This document shows, piece after piece, positions 8,836 through 17,529 of a stretch of 64,000 bases of DNA (positions within the stretch are counted from its first letter, which is position 1; each line of letters begins with the position of its first letter). The position numbers and the translations under genes were made by a program. This DNA comes from JAJDXO01 sp964620095. GTDB taxonomy: Bacteria > Pseudomonadota > Alphaproteobacteria > Rhodospirillales > UBA2165. The stretch spans positions 13,567-77,566 of the forward strand of contig CAZUGT010000204.1 in the NCBI GenBank assembly GCA_964620095.1, in the 5' to 3' direction. The notes below the pieces were generated by a model. That model saw nothing but the letters and a program-made list of their open reading frames with translations. It was not told the DNA's origin and searched no databases.

Positions 8836-10134
8836 CTATCCGCCATATACCAGGCGGGGTAGCCACAGGACTACTGGCGGAAAGATCACTACTATGGCGA
8901 GGCGTACCAGATCCGCACAGAAGAACGGCGCTATACCCTTGAAAATCGTCTTCAAAGGGACCTCCGGGAGCATTGCCTTCAGGACGAAAACATTCAGCCC
9001 GATTGGCGGCGTTATTAGGCTGATCTCAACAACCATCACAAGGACGATACCGAACCAAATGAGGTCGAACCCAAGCGCATCTACCACGGGAACAAAAACC
9101 GGAACCGTCAGGAAGATCATTGCCAGACCCTCAATTACGGTCCCCAGAATCACGTAAAACCCGAGAATTATTATCATAATTCCGAGCGGAGATAGTGGCA
9201 GGGACTGCATCCAGTTCGCGACCGCCCCCGACAATCCTGAGAGCGTAACGAGATTGTTGAAAACCAGTGCGCCAATACCGATCATGAATACCATCGCTGT
9301 CGTCTTGGCCGCTTCCAGCAGTGAATCAATAAATATCTTCCAGGTCATTTTTCGCCGGCCCATGGCGAAGAGAAGGGCGCCGATTGCGCCGATACCACCG
9401 GCTTCGTTCGGGGTAAATACTCCGAAGGTGATTCCGCCCATGATCAGGGCGAAGAGAACTATAATTCCCCATATCTTTAAGAGTTTGGTCCACCGATCAC
9501 GCCAACTCGAACGATCAGCTGAGGGGCCGAGGCCGGGCCAAATGATGGTGACAATTTTGATGACGGCAATATAGAGAAAGATGGTTATGAGACCTGGGAT
9601 GATTCCTGCGACGAAAAGCGCCGCGATATCTTGCTCCGTCAGAATTCCATAGATGATGAGCGCCGCACTGGGGGGGATGAGTATGCCGATCGTTCCGCCC
9701 GCCGCGACTGTCCCTGCTGCCAAACTATCGGCATATTTGTGTTTTCTCATGGAAGGGATCGCCACCTTGGTCATGGTGGTCACCGTGGCTAGAGAGCTGC
9801 CGGACACAGCAGCGAAGCCGCCGCATGCGGCAATGCTCGCCATGGCCAGTCCGCCTCTGAAGTGGCCCAGCCAGGCGTCCGCTGCCTCGAACAGATCATC
9901 GGCAAGTGCTGCGCGGTAAATAAAGCTCCCCATCATCAAGAACATGGGAAGAACCACAAAGTTCGTGTTGAGAACGACCTCCAGAGTTTGCTGCGAGACC
10001 ATCTCTAGGGCGGGAAATGCCCCCCGGAGAATTGCAAATCCGGTGGCACCAGTAAGCAGCATTGAGAAACCCAGAGGGAATCCCAGGAAAACCAGTACGA
10101 ATAACCCGATAGTAGCAATGCTAAGGACGGTCAA
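8836..10134 (-). CDS. dctM: TRAP transporter large permease (DctM)
   Basis: 432 residues with about twelve membrane segments, the normal DctM length. Family sequence is clear: GSSLATVTTMTKVAIPSMRK near residue 110, GTVAAGGTIGILIPPSAALI around 145, and TPNEAGGIGAIGAL in the second half. It forms the sodium-driven channel of the TRAP complex with DctQ and receives ligand from DctP. It is last of three minus-strand genes, 23 bases after dctQ. The divergent catabolic genes suggest a sugar acid as substrate. Confidence 0.93.
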   Translation of the reverse strand: MTVLSIATIGLFVLVFLGFPLGFSMLLTGATGFAILRGAFPALEMVSQQTLEVVLNTNFVVLPMFLMMGSFIYRAALADDLFEAADAWLGHFRGGLAMASIAACGGFAAVSGSSLATVTTMTKVAIPSMRKHKYADSLAAGTVAAGGTIGILIPPSAALIIYGILTEQDIAALFVAGIIPGLITIFLYIAVIKIVTIIWPGLGPSADRSSWRDRWTKLLKIWGIIVLFALIMGGITFGVFTPNEAGGIGAIGALLFAMGRRKMTWKIFIDSLLEAAKTTAMVFMIGIGALVFNNLVTLSGLSGAVANWMQSLPLSPLGIMIIILGFYVILGTVIEGLAMIFLTVPVFVPVVDALGFDLIWFGIVLVMVVEISLITPPIGLNVFVLKAMLPEVPLKTIFKGIAPFFCADLVRLAIVVIFPPVVLWLPRLVYGG

Positions 10135-10157
10135 TGGCAGCCCAACAATCCAGAAGT

Positions 10158-10718
10158 TTAGGGCGCGTTTTCGCCGATATCACCCATTGCGGCCGGTGAT
10201 TTCACAGGGAGGCGCCCCGTTGCAAGTTGCCATGCCATCGCCAAAACTATCAGCACGGTAATCATTCCCAAGGCTGACATGGTCACGAGGAGCGGTGTCC
10301 TAGACAGCCCAAGATCAACCGAAACATAGTCTGCTTCAGCCTCAACGATGGCGGTGGCGTATAGGCGGACCGAAATAAAGCCGATCATGACGGCCGTAAA
10401 GATAAGGACGATAAATTGTTGAATTTTGCGGATTTTGTCCCGGAACAAATGGTCGAACAAATCCACTGTTATGTGAGTCCGCTCCATAGTAACGAGCGGT
10501 AGTGCGGCAAAAGTAACGAGACCCAAAATCATCCCGTTAATTTCAAACGCCGCCGGTATGGGTGAGTTAAAAAAGTAACGTAATTGGACGTCGATAAAGA
10601 CGATGAGGGCGATGGAAAATATTGAGACGCAAATGACCGCCTTCAGCGCCCACATCAGCACCTTAAAAATTCCGGCGCCGGGTTCAGTCCCGACGCCGGT
10701 GTTTTCGTCATCAGTCAT
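10158..10718 (-). CDS. dctQ: TRAP transporter small permease (DctQ)
   Basis: 186 residues with four membrane segments (about 20-42, 53-73, 95-115, 138-160). The motif RYFFNSPIPAAFEINGMILG and the ERTHITVDLF stretch are typical of DctQ subunits, which couple the binding protein to the large permease. It lies 16 bases downstream of dctP and 23 upstream of dctM in the same operon. The N-terminal 15 residues are polar and cytoplasmic. Confidence 0.9.
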   Translation of the reverse strand: MTDDENTGVGTEPGAGIFKVLMWALKAVICVSIFSIALIVFIDVQLRYFFNSPIPAAFEINGMILGLVTFAALPLVTMERTHITVDLFDHLFRDKIRKIQQFIVLIFTAVMIGFISVRLYATAIVEAEADYVSVDLGLSRTPLLVTMSALGMITVLIVLAMAWQLATGRLPVKSPAAMGDIGENAP

Positions 10719-10734
10719 CTATCGTCTATCGGCG

Positions 10735-11760
10735 TCACTTCGCTTGAGACTTAAAGTAAGCGATCGCGGCCTCACCGTCGACGCCCCGCGCCGCGGCCTT
10801 TTTGATCCAATCGGTAGTTGCGGCGTTTAGACGGTCGGCCATTCCCTTCAAAAAATTACCGTCGGCGGTCGCAATCTTGATCCCTTTCTCTTTGGTCTCT
10901 GCTAGCGCTTTGACATCCAAGTCATCCACCGCCTTACCAATTCCAAGGGCGACCTTTTCGCCCGAAATTTTGTCGATCGCTTCCCGGTCTTTAGCGGAAA
11001 TACCATCCCATTTGCGTTGGCTCAAAATGATCGAGAAGTCCACGGCATAAATTCCACCGGGAACTTGGTTAAGGGACTTGGTGTATCTGTACAAATTCCA
11101 AATTGGCAGGGCGCCCGGATTTGTTGCTACGCCATCGACAACCCCTTTTGAAAACATATCAAACATGGCGGGTCCAGGACCAGGAACCGGAACCGCCCCA
11201 ATGCTCTTCATGTAGCCGGCCGGTCGGCCAGACATGGACCAGAGCTTGGTGCCCTTAAGCTCATCTATAGAATTGATTTCTTTGTTGGCGATAATACCGG
11301 CGCCTGAATTCGTGAACAGCGCAACCAGCTTTACGCCTTTGAACTCATTGGCGGCGGTGAAATACTTGTCATATGTCCGCTGAAGCGCGACCCCGCGCTG
11401 AACGGAGGTGTCACCCAGGAATGGCAGGCCGCCAATAGTGGGAAGTGTAATGCGCCTGGACTCAAACTGGTTGGCAAGCATAGCAACATCGGCGATTCCC
11501 GAGGTAACCATATTCCACTGCTTTGGCGGAGGTGCCAACGTCGCGGAGGTGAATTCAACCTTCACTCGCCCGTCGGTGACCCGTTCCACATCCTGCGCCC
11601 ATGGCTTAAAGCCGCCGTTGGTGAAGGTGTGATTTGGCGGCACAAATATATTGAACAGCAGCTTGGTTTCCGCCGTGGCCGGCGTTGCAAATGAAAAGGT
11701 CCCTAGGCCCATGGCCGTAGCGACACCAATAAGAATGGGTCTCAAACTAAACGGTTTCAT
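10735..11760 (-). CDS. dctP: TRAP transporter substrate-binding protein (DctP)
   Basis: 341 residues from the ATG at 11760, preceded by AAGGAG eight bases upstream; an ATG 33 bases earlier lacks a ribosome site and would spoil the signal peptide. The signal peptide ends near ATPATAET. The mature protein shows the DctP pattern, including LKGTKLWSMSGRPAGYMKS, where the arginine normally clamps the ligand carboxylate, and the dimension-setting region GVVDGVATNP. It captures a carboxylate, probably an aldonate or uronate given the neighbours. First gene of the dctPQM operon, reading away from the operator region at 11936-12094. Confidence 0.93.
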   Translation of the reverse strand: MKPFSLRPILIGVATAMGLGTFSFATPATAETKLLFNIFVPPNHTFTNGGFKPWAQDVERVTDGRVKVEFTSATLAPPPKQWNMVTSGIADVAMLANQFESRRITLPTIGGLPFLGDTSVQRGVALQRTYDKYFTAANEFKGVKLVALFTNSGAGIIANKEINSIDELKGTKLWSMSGRPAGYMKSIGAVPVPGPGPAMFDMFSKGVVDGVATNPGALPIWNLYRYTKSLNQVPGGIYAVDFSIILSQRKWDGISAKDREAIDKISGEKVALGIGKAVDDLDVKALAETKEKGIKIATADGNFLKGMADRLNAATTDWIKKAAARGVDGEAAIAYFKSQAK

Positions 11761-11935
11761 AAAACAGCTCCTTGTTGCATGGACGTGGGACAATTGATTT
11801 TCATTCCATCGGTTTTGTGTTGAACGAGTAGGTATTTAACGAGCCTTAGGTGCCGAGGTTGGGCTCGGGTTCGAGCAACCAGGCCCGGACTTCCTACCCA
11901 CCTGAATCGGGCACCATGAGACTTACTGCCCTCAA

Positions 11936-11951
11936 ATTTGGTATACCAAAT
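11936..11951. promoter_or_regulatory. GntR-type operator 1 (perfect 16-bp palindrome)
   Basis: ATTTGGTATACCAAAT is its own reverse complement. The core TGGTATACCA matches the known ExuR/UxuR-type operator of FCD-domain GntR regulators. It lies 176 bases upstream of the dctP start, in the region shared with the divergent catabolic operon. Confidence 0.7.
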
Positions 11952-12084
11952 ATTCTATTTTGATTTATCTTTTGGAGTCAACGCTGAAGAAGACTGAGCG
12001 AGCCTTACAATATGAAGGTAAAAATTTGTGAGTAGTGCCATAGGCTTTTGGGAAACTTGATTCGCGAATTTTGCAGCCCTAGAA

Positions 12085-12094
12085 TGGTATACCA
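12085..12094. promoter_or_regulatory. GntR-type operator 2 (TGGTATACCA)
   Basis: The same ten-base palindromic core as operator 1, in the context ATGGTATACCAAAT, centred 146 bases away and about 170 bases upstream of the plus-strand gene at 12265. The pair would let one repressor control both divergent operons, possibly by looping. The FCD-GntR gene at 15004 is the obvious partner (inference). Confidence 0.7.
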
Positions 12095-12264
12095 AATTTT
12101 GCACCGCACCCCGATTCTTAAAACAGTCGACGGTACTCACATTGGATCGGCAGGCGGGGTGTCGATAGAGGTGCGTCATCGGCAAAAGACCGAAACAACC
12201 GATGGCGCTGGCAGGAAAACTTAGCGTTGGCGTTTGTCGAATTTATTAGTGTGAGAGAAATTGG

Positions 12265-12852
12265 ATGAAATATGAAGAAATGGCCCAGCTGTTGCAGCCG
12301 GGATATCTCGATATGGAAACCGGCTATCGAATACTGGATGAAACCCAGGAGCTGTTGGTCGCCGTTGAGAACCGGATGATGGGCTGTAAGCATCAGTGGC
12401 TGGACCGGTGGTTTGGACACTTTGAGACTGAGGAAGACTTTATTGAGTGGCATCCCGACGAGCATTTCACTCACACTTGGAACGACAAGTGGAGCAAGGG
12501 CAACTACATCGGCGCTGCCCATACGGCGAAGCAAAAGATTGGCGGCCGTCAGCCCCAATACTCGACAATTCATTTCGAAGACCCTGCGAAGATGTTTGAT
12601 ATGGACGAAGTGAAGGCGGCGAATGCGACCGTCGTTCTTGCTTACGGCACACCGGGTGAATTTGGCGAGAGCGATTACAAGATGACGCGTTTTGTCCATG
12701 TAGCCCGCGACACAAGGTTCGGATGCGAAATACGCAGTAGATTTTGGGTCAAGACGACCGAGGATTTCGGTCCTCTATTAATTGACCATTGCTTTGGTGA
12801 ATTTGGTCATGCCCAGGCGATCTGGCGCAGAGAGTTTTCCGAAGAGGCGTAA
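12265..12852 (+). CDS. DAPG-hydrolase-like (PhlG-type) domain protein
   Basis: 195 residues, no signal peptide. The pattern MMGCKHQWLDRWFG, then WHPDEHFTHTW, then CEIRSRFWVKTT and HCFGEFGHAQAI near the C-terminus resembles the 2,4-diacetylphloroglucinol hydrolase family, zinc enzymes whose histidines and glutamates sit in such motifs and which cleave a C-C bond in a polyketone. Here it is the first gene of a sugar-acid operon, so a lactone or beta-diketone intermediate is more plausible than an antibiotic (inference). The assignment is from memory of family motifs and is not certain. Followed 62 bases later by the enolase-superfamily dehydratase. Confidence 0.5.
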   Translation: MKYEEMAQLLQPGYLDMETGYRILDETQELLVAVENRMMGCKHQWLDRWFGHFETEEDFIEWHPDEHFTHTWNDKWSKGNYIGAAHTAKQKIGGRQPQYSTIHFEDPAKMFDMDEVKAANATVVLAYGTPGEFGESDYKMTRFVHVARDTRFGCEIRSRFWVKTTEDFGPLLIDHCFGEFGHAQAIWRREFSEEA

Positions 12853-12914
12853 TCCGGAATCCATTGGATTTTTCAGCATGCTGATCGATCCGCAAATCGA
12901 ACCGCAAGGTAATA

Positions 12915-14087
12915 GTGCCAAAAATTAAGACCATCCGGACGAAATTGTATGAATGGACGGGGCCAACGGTTCCTCCCCAAGCCAACTTCTGTACCAATGC
13001 GTCGGACGCCTTATTTGAAACTGGCGATGCAATGGGGAGTTTTCGATTTCATCAGTGGTTGGTGTGTGAAGTAGAGGCGGATGATGGGACAATTGGCTAT
13101 GGAAATGCTGCTCTTGCGCCCTGGCTCGTAAAACCCGCCATCGATAGCTGTTTGGCCGAACTCGCGATCGGCGAAGACCCTTTTGACCACGTTTATATCT
13201 GGGAAAAGATGTATCGGCACAGTCTCGCCTGGGGCCGGAAGGGCGTGGGAATGACCGCAATAAGCGCCATCGACATTGGAATCTGGGATTTGATGGGCAA
13301 GATATTAGGCAAGCCCGTATTCAAGCTTCTCGGAGGCCGCACCAAGGATAAAATTCCCGTCTACTATTCCAAACTCTATTCGGATGAAATTCCCAAGATG
13401 CAGGCTGAAGCCCAGAGCGCTGTTGATGCGGGTCACCATTCATTCAAATTGCGATTCGGATTTGGTCCCAAGGACGGTCCGCAGGGTATGGCGGAGAACC
13501 TAAAGCGGGTTGAAGCCGTCCGTGAAGTAATTGGGTATGAGCGCGACCTCATGCTTGAATGTTATATGGGGTGGAACCTCAATTACGCCAAGTTGATGAT
13601 CCCGAAACTGTTAGAGTTTCAACCCCGATGGCTTGAGGAGCCGGTCATCGCCGACGACATCCATGGCTATGCGGAATTAAACCGGGGACCCATCCAAATT
13701 TCCGGCGGCGAGCATTCGTTTGGAATTATGGAATTCCGCCAACTACTCGATTTCAAGGCGGTAAGCATCATCCAATACGACACGAACCGGGTTGGCGGCA
13801 TTACCGCCGCACAAAAAATTAATGCGCTGGCGGAGGCCCACCAAGTGCCGGTCATACCCCATGCTGGTCAGATGCATAACTATCATCTGACGATGTCTAG
13901 CTTGAATTGCCCGATGTCCGAGTACTTCCCGATGTATGACATCGAAATTGGAAACGAACTCTTCTATTACATCTTTGATGGAGAGCCCGAGGCAGAGGAG
14001 GGGCATCTCAATCTTGATGATGAACGGCCCGGCCTCGGACTTACCCTTTCCGATCAATATCTCGCCGATTTTAAGGTTCACCAGTGA
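12915..14087 (+). CDS. Mandelate racemase/enolase-superfamily sugar-acid dehydratase, L-rhamnonate dehydratase-like
   Basis: 390 residues from a GTG start. The N-terminal capping domain contains HSLAWGRKGVGMTAISAID and LGKPVFKLLGG, close to rhamnonate dehydratases. In the barrel, the metal-binding acids sit in LMLECYMGWN, RWLEEPV and SGGEHSF, and the general-base histidine in VIPHAGQMHNYH. The enzyme removes water from an aldonate to give a 2-keto-3-deoxy acid. Its last codons overlap the aldolase gene by four bases, so the two are translationally coupled, consistent with dehydration followed by cleavage. The exact sugar acid cannot be read from sequence. Confidence 0.8.
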   Translation: MPKIKTIRTKLYEWTGPTVPPQANFCTNASDALFETGDAMGSFRFHQWLVCEVEADDGTIGYGNAALAPWLVKPAIDSCLAELAIGEDPFDHVYIWEKMYRHSLAWGRKGVGMTAISAIDIGIWDLMGKILGKPVFKLLGGRTKDKIPVYYSKLYSDEIPKMQAEAQSAVDAGHHSFKLRFGFGPKDGPQGMAENLKRVEAVREVIGYERDLMLECYMGWNLNYAKLMIPKLLEFQPRWLEEPVIADDIHGYAELNRGPIQISGGEHSFGIMEFRQLLDFKAVSIIQYDTNRVGGITAAQKINALAEAHQVPVIPHAGQMHNYHLTMSSLNCPMSEYFPMYDIEIGNELFYYIFDGEPEAEEGHLNLDDERPGLGLTLSDQYLADFKVHQ

Positions 14088-15004
14088 GTAGCTGCACCAA
14101 ATATTCAGGGATCTGGCCTGTCGCACCGACGCCGTTCAAAAACAGTGGCGAGGTAGACCTCGAGGGCATGAAACGGGTCCTCGACTGCATGGTCGAACAG
14201 GGGGTTGATGGGATCTGCATACTCGCCAATTTTTCGGAGCAATTCGTCCTATCGGACGAAGAGCGAGATTTGCTTACCCGGCTTTGCCTTGAGTATGTCG
14301 CTGGCCGGGTGTCGGTGATCGTAACAGTGAGCCACTACTCGACGGACATAGTTGTTGCCCGGGCGAAGCAGGCCTTGGAGCTCGGGGCTTCCATGCTCAT
14401 GCTCATGCCGCCCTATCACGGAGCATTGTTAAAGGGTACCCAGCAACAAACCTTCGCACAGTTTTCAGCCGTGTCGGAGATCGGCCTCCCAATCATGGTA
14501 CAGGATGCCCCGATCTCCGGCGTCGAGTTGTCGGTGGATTTTCTGGGGCGAATGGCGCGGGAGATTGAGCAGGTTCGTTGCTTCAAGATCGAAAGCACTC
14601 AGGCGTCGTTGAAATTGCGGTCCTTGATCGCGTTAGCGGGCAATTTCATCGATGGACCATTCGACGGTGAAGAGGGGATAACCTTGCTCGCCGATCTCGA
14701 CGCCGGCGCGACGGGAAGTATGACGTCGGTCCTTATTCCGGAATTGATTAGACCTGCAATCCTATCCCACCTGTCAGGTGATCGGGCGCACGCAAAGGAA
14801 ACCTATAACAGCTTGCTTCCCCTGATTAACCACGAGAATAGGCTATGCGGATTTCGTGGAGCGAAAGCGGCTCTCATGGAAGGCGGCGTGATTGAGTCTG
14901 ACTTTTGCCGCCATCCTACGCCGCCACTTCATCCCGATGTTCGGGCCAGCTTGATAGAGATGGCGCAGGAGTTGGACGCAGTTGCAATAAGGTGGGGCAA
15001 GTGA
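14084..15004 (+). CDS. DapA/NAL-family aldolase or dehydratase, probably 2-keto-3-deoxy sugar-acid aldolase
   Basis: 306 residues with the (beta/alpha)8 fold of the dihydrodipicolinate synthase/N-acetylneuraminate lyase family. The Schiff-base lysine is K168 in CFKIEST, and LMPPYHG is the usual loop after strand 4. The segment that normally carries the catalytic tyrosine (Y-N-x-P-x-R-T) reads VQDAPISG, so that tyrosine is replaced by glutamine, as in a subgroup acting on sugar acids. The GTG start overlaps the dehydratase gene by four bases, and the stop overlaps the regulator start by one. It probably cleaves or dehydrates the 2-keto-3-deoxy acid made by its neighbour. Confidence 0.8.
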   Translation: MSSCTKYSGIWPVAPTPFKNSGEVDLEGMKRVLDCMVEQGVDGICILANFSEQFVLSDEERDLLTRLCLEYVAGRVSVIVTVSHYSTDIVVARAKQALELGASMLMLMPPYHGALLKGTQQQTFAQFSAVSEIGLPIMVQDAPISGVELSVDFLGRMAREIEQVRCFKIESTQASLKLRSLIALAGNFIDGPFDGEEGITLLADLDAGATGSMTSVLIPELIRPAILSHLSGDRAHAKETYNSLLPLINHENRLCGFRGAKAALMEGGVIESDFCRHPTPPLHPDVRASLIEMAQELDAVAIRWGK

Positions 15005-15741
15005 TGTCGAATAGGAGCCGCGAAAGTTCCAAGCTTGTTGACGATGTAAATTTTGTACCGATGGAGCGCCAAAGTTTGGCCGAGGAAGCCGCGGAGCAGT
15101 TGCGACGTTTGATCCTGCTAGGAACTCTGCCACCGGGTGACGCCGTTCCTGAACGGGAGTTGGCGGACCGTCTGGGGATTAGTCGCACGCCGATCCGGGA
15201 AGCAATTAGGCTCCTCACCATGGAAGGGTTGCTGGAGATTTCGCCCACCCGGCGGCCCCGCGTTGCAAATCCAACCTTTGAAGACATCGGTAAAACGATG
15301 ATGGTGATGGCCGCAATTGAGCCGCTGGCTGGCGAGCAGGCCTGTCAACATGCGACCGACACAGAACTCTCACGAGTGGTTGAGTTTCACGAGAAGATGC
15401 TTGAGATTTCGGATGGCGGAGACCCCCTCGAATTTTTCGATCTCGATATGGCACTTCATCAGGCCATTGTCGCTGCAGCGCATAATAGCGTGTTGGAGGA
15501 CACTCACCGACAGATTAACAGCATGCTTTGGCGCGCCCGTTTTATGTCATCTCGTCGTTTGCAACGCGCGCGGGCGCGAACGCTTGCTCAACACCAGGAT
15601 ATTGTCGACGGATTGCTGGCCCGAAATTCGGACGCGACGGCAATAGCGCTTCGCGGACATCTGGATACAGCGATGGTCAACATCTATGCATCTCAACAGG
15701 AGGATAAAATGGCTGAAGCACGTGACAATGATGGTACTTGA
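15004..15741 (+). CDS. GntR-family transcriptional regulator, FCD domain (FadR subfamily)
   Basis: 245 residues from ATG at 15004, which overlaps the preceding stop (TGATG); the upstream extension of the frame lies inside the aldolase gene. The winged-helix N-terminus shows PERELADRLGISRTPIREAIRLL. The C-terminal FCD domain has the metal-binding pattern DLDMALHQAIVAAAHN and a late histidine in LRGHLDTAM. FCD-GntR proteins are usually repressors released by the pathway's sugar acid. Encoded inside the operon it most likely controls, with TGGTATACCA operators at 11936 and 12085 as probable targets. Confidence 0.9.
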   Translation: MSNRSRESSKLVDDVNFVPMERQSLAEEAAEQLRRLILLGTLPPGDAVPERELADRLGISRTPIREAIRLLTMEGLLEISPTRRPRVANPTFEDIGKTMMVMAAIEPLAGEQACQHATDTELSRVVEFHEKMLEISDGGDPLEFFDLDMALHQAIVAAAHNSVLEDTHRQINSMLWRARFMSSRRLQRARARTLAQHQDIVDGLLARNSDATAIALRGHLDTAMVNIYASQQEDKMAEARDNDGT

Positions 15742-15768
15742 TCGGTCGGCTATCCCGACGAAGGTGAG

Positions 15769-17322
15769 ATGTGCCAGCGCGCAGGTATCCCCGTGAAAAC
15801 GAAGTCTGTGACCATACGGCTCGGTGCAGGTGACAACGTTGTTGTCGCCCGAACGGACTTGATCCCAGGCATGCCGATACCCGGGGAAGACGTTGTTCCA
15901 ACTGGGATTGTTCCACGCGGGCACAAGATTGCCACGACAGATATTGCCGAGGGAGACCCTGTATGGAAGTACAACCAGATTATTGGGTTCGCTAGCGGCA
16001 AGATCGCGGCTGGTGAGCACGTCCACACTCAAAATCTCGAATTTGCCAATTTTGAGCGTGATCATGCTTTTTCGGTAGATTGCAACTCCACCGAGTTTGC
16101 TCCAGCTGACCAACAACGGACATTTGACGGTTACTTACGCGATACCGGACGAGTTGGGACCCGCAACTACTTGGGAATACTGACTTCGGTTAACTGCTCC
16201 GCGACGGTCGCGCGACGTATTGCTGATCAGGTCACCGACTCAGGACTACTCGACGACTGTCCAAATATCGACGGCATCGCTGCCTTTTGCCACAGCACAG
16301 GATGCGGGATGGCCGATTCTGGCGAAGGGTTTGAGAATTTACAGCGCACAATCACAGGCTATGCGCGGCACCCAAATTTTGGTGGTGTCCTGCTGATCGG
16401 CCTGGGCTGCGAGGTCAATCAAATTCCAAGACTTCTCAAGTCCGAAGGAATGGAGATTGGACGGTCGTTCCAACCGATGACCATCCAGGCCATGGGCGGA
16501 ACACGGCGCACGATTGACGAAGGGGTCGAACGTATCGAAGAGATGCTGAAAATAGCGGGCGAGGCGAAACGACAGACCGTTGCCGCGAGCGAGTTGACGG
16601 TTGCTTTGCAGTGTGGTGGTTCCGATTCCTATTCCGGCATTACGGCAAATCCGGCGTTGGGCGTCGCTGTTGATCTGCTCGTCGCCCAAGGCGGTACCGC
16701 AATTCTCTCAGAAACGCCTGAGATTTATGGCGCTGAACACCTACTAACTCGGCGGGCAGTTGACAAAAATGTCGGGAATAAACTGCTGGAAAGGATTCAA
16801 TGGTGGGAGGACTACACGGCCCGTAATCATGGTTCAATGGACAACAATCCGTCTCCCGGGAATAAAGCCGGCGGGCTAACCACGATTCTTGAGAAATCAC
16901 TGGGCGCGGCCGCTAAGGGCGGAACCACAAACCTCACTGGTGTCTACAAATACGCGGAGCCTGTGGACCGCAAGGGATTTGTCTTCATGGACAGTCCGGG
17001 ATTTGATCCAACGGCCATCACCGGTCAAGTGGCATCCGGTGCTAACTTGGTCGCCTTTACGACCGGTCGCGGATCGGTCTATGGCTGCAAACCTGCCCCG
17101 TCAATAAAGCTCGCGACAAATACTGAAATGTTCGCTCGGATGGATGAGGACATGGATGTCAATTGTGGCGTCATCGCGGATGGAAACAAATCTATCCAGC
17201 AGGTGGGTCAGGAAATATTTGACCTGATGTTGGAGGTCGCCAGCGGAAAGCCATCCAAGTCGGAGTCGCATGGCTTTGGCGATCTCGAATTCATACCGTG
17301 GCAAATTGGCGCTGTTATGTAA
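15769..17322 (+). CDS. UxaA-family hydro-lyase (altronate/galactarate dehydratase type)
   Basis: 517 residues. An N-terminal SAF-like domain (to about residue 110) is followed by the family's hallmark GRVGTRNYLGILTSVNCSATV, the cysteines in CHSTGCGM and LGCEVNQIP, and CGGSDSYSGITANPALG. These iron-dependent enzymes dehydrate altronate, galactarate or related acids; (2R)-sulfolactate sulfo-lyase SuyAB is a relative. The ATG at 15769 has AAGGTGAG just upstream; a GTG at 15793 is an alternative start. It lies 27 bases after the regulator and closes the sugar-acid operon. Confidence 0.88.
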   Translation: MCQRAGIPVKTKSVTIRLGAGDNVVVARTDLIPGMPIPGEDVVPTGIVPRGHKIATTDIAEGDPVWKYNQIIGFASGKIAAGEHVHTQNLEFANFERDHAFSVDCNSTEFAPADQQRTFDGYLRDTGRVGTRNYLGILTSVNCSATVARRIADQVTDSGLLDDCPNIDGIAAFCHSTGCGMADSGEGFENLQRTITGYARHPNFGGVLLIGLGCEVNQIPRLLKSEGMEIGRSFQPMTIQAMGGTRRTIDEGVERIEEMLKIAGEAKRQTVAASELTVALQCGGSDSYSGITANPALGVAVDLLVAQGGTAILSETPEIYGAEHLLTRRAVDKNVGNKLLERIQWWEDYTARNHGSMDNNPSPGNKAGGLTTILEKSLGAAAKGGTTNLTGVYKYAEPVDRKGFVFMDSPGFDPTAITGQVASGANLVAFTTGRGSVYGCKPAPSIKLATNTEMFARMDEDMDVNCGVIADGNKSIQQVGQEIFDLMLEVASGKPSKSESHGFGDLEFIPWQIGAVM

Positions 17323-17339
17323 GTCAACTCCGTTGTAAA

Positions 17340-17517
17340 GATTAGCAGCCGAACGCGCCTTCCGGCGAATCCTTCAAATTCTGTATCAAGCATGATCATC
17401 TCGCCTGAGAAAGGCACGGATTCAGGGACATCTTCGTCCATATGTTGTGTTGCCGAAGTGACGAAAACTGTCTTTATTTCAACGCCGCCAAAAGCTGGCA
17501 TCGTAGGCTGAGATACC
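17340..17517 (-). pseudogene. C-terminal fragment of an SMP-30/gluconolactonase family lactonase
   Basis: The minus strand reads VSQPTMPAFGGVEIKTVFVT and SATQHMDEDVPESVPFSGE, then MIMLDTEFEGFAG, matching the conserved end of SMP-30/LRE-like lactonases (pattern QPT-x-x-AFGG-x-x-L-x-x-L-Y-V-T-S-A, then G-x-L-x-x-x-D). Upstream similarity stops abruptly at about 17518, exactly where the hipA remnant on the other strand begins. The family stop is lost and the frame runs on antisense to the uxaA-type gene until 17208. A sugar lactonase would fit the adjacent catabolic locus, so this is probably a former member cut by rearrangement. Confidence 0.65.
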
Positions 17518-17529
17518 GCCTGTTGCGGC

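Larger units (their letters stand above)
11794..12264. promoter_or_regulatory. Divergent regulatory region between TRAP operon and sugar-acid operon
   Basis: 470 bases without a supported gene. The stretch is A/T-rich around 11930-12110 and contains the two TGGTATACCA operators; both flanking promoters must lie here. No RNA gene or other motif is evident. Confidence 0.6.

Noticed and set aside
12118..12699. 193-codon minus-strand frame across the operator region
   Set aside because: Antisense to the DAPG-hydrolase-like gene with no family features or ribosome site.
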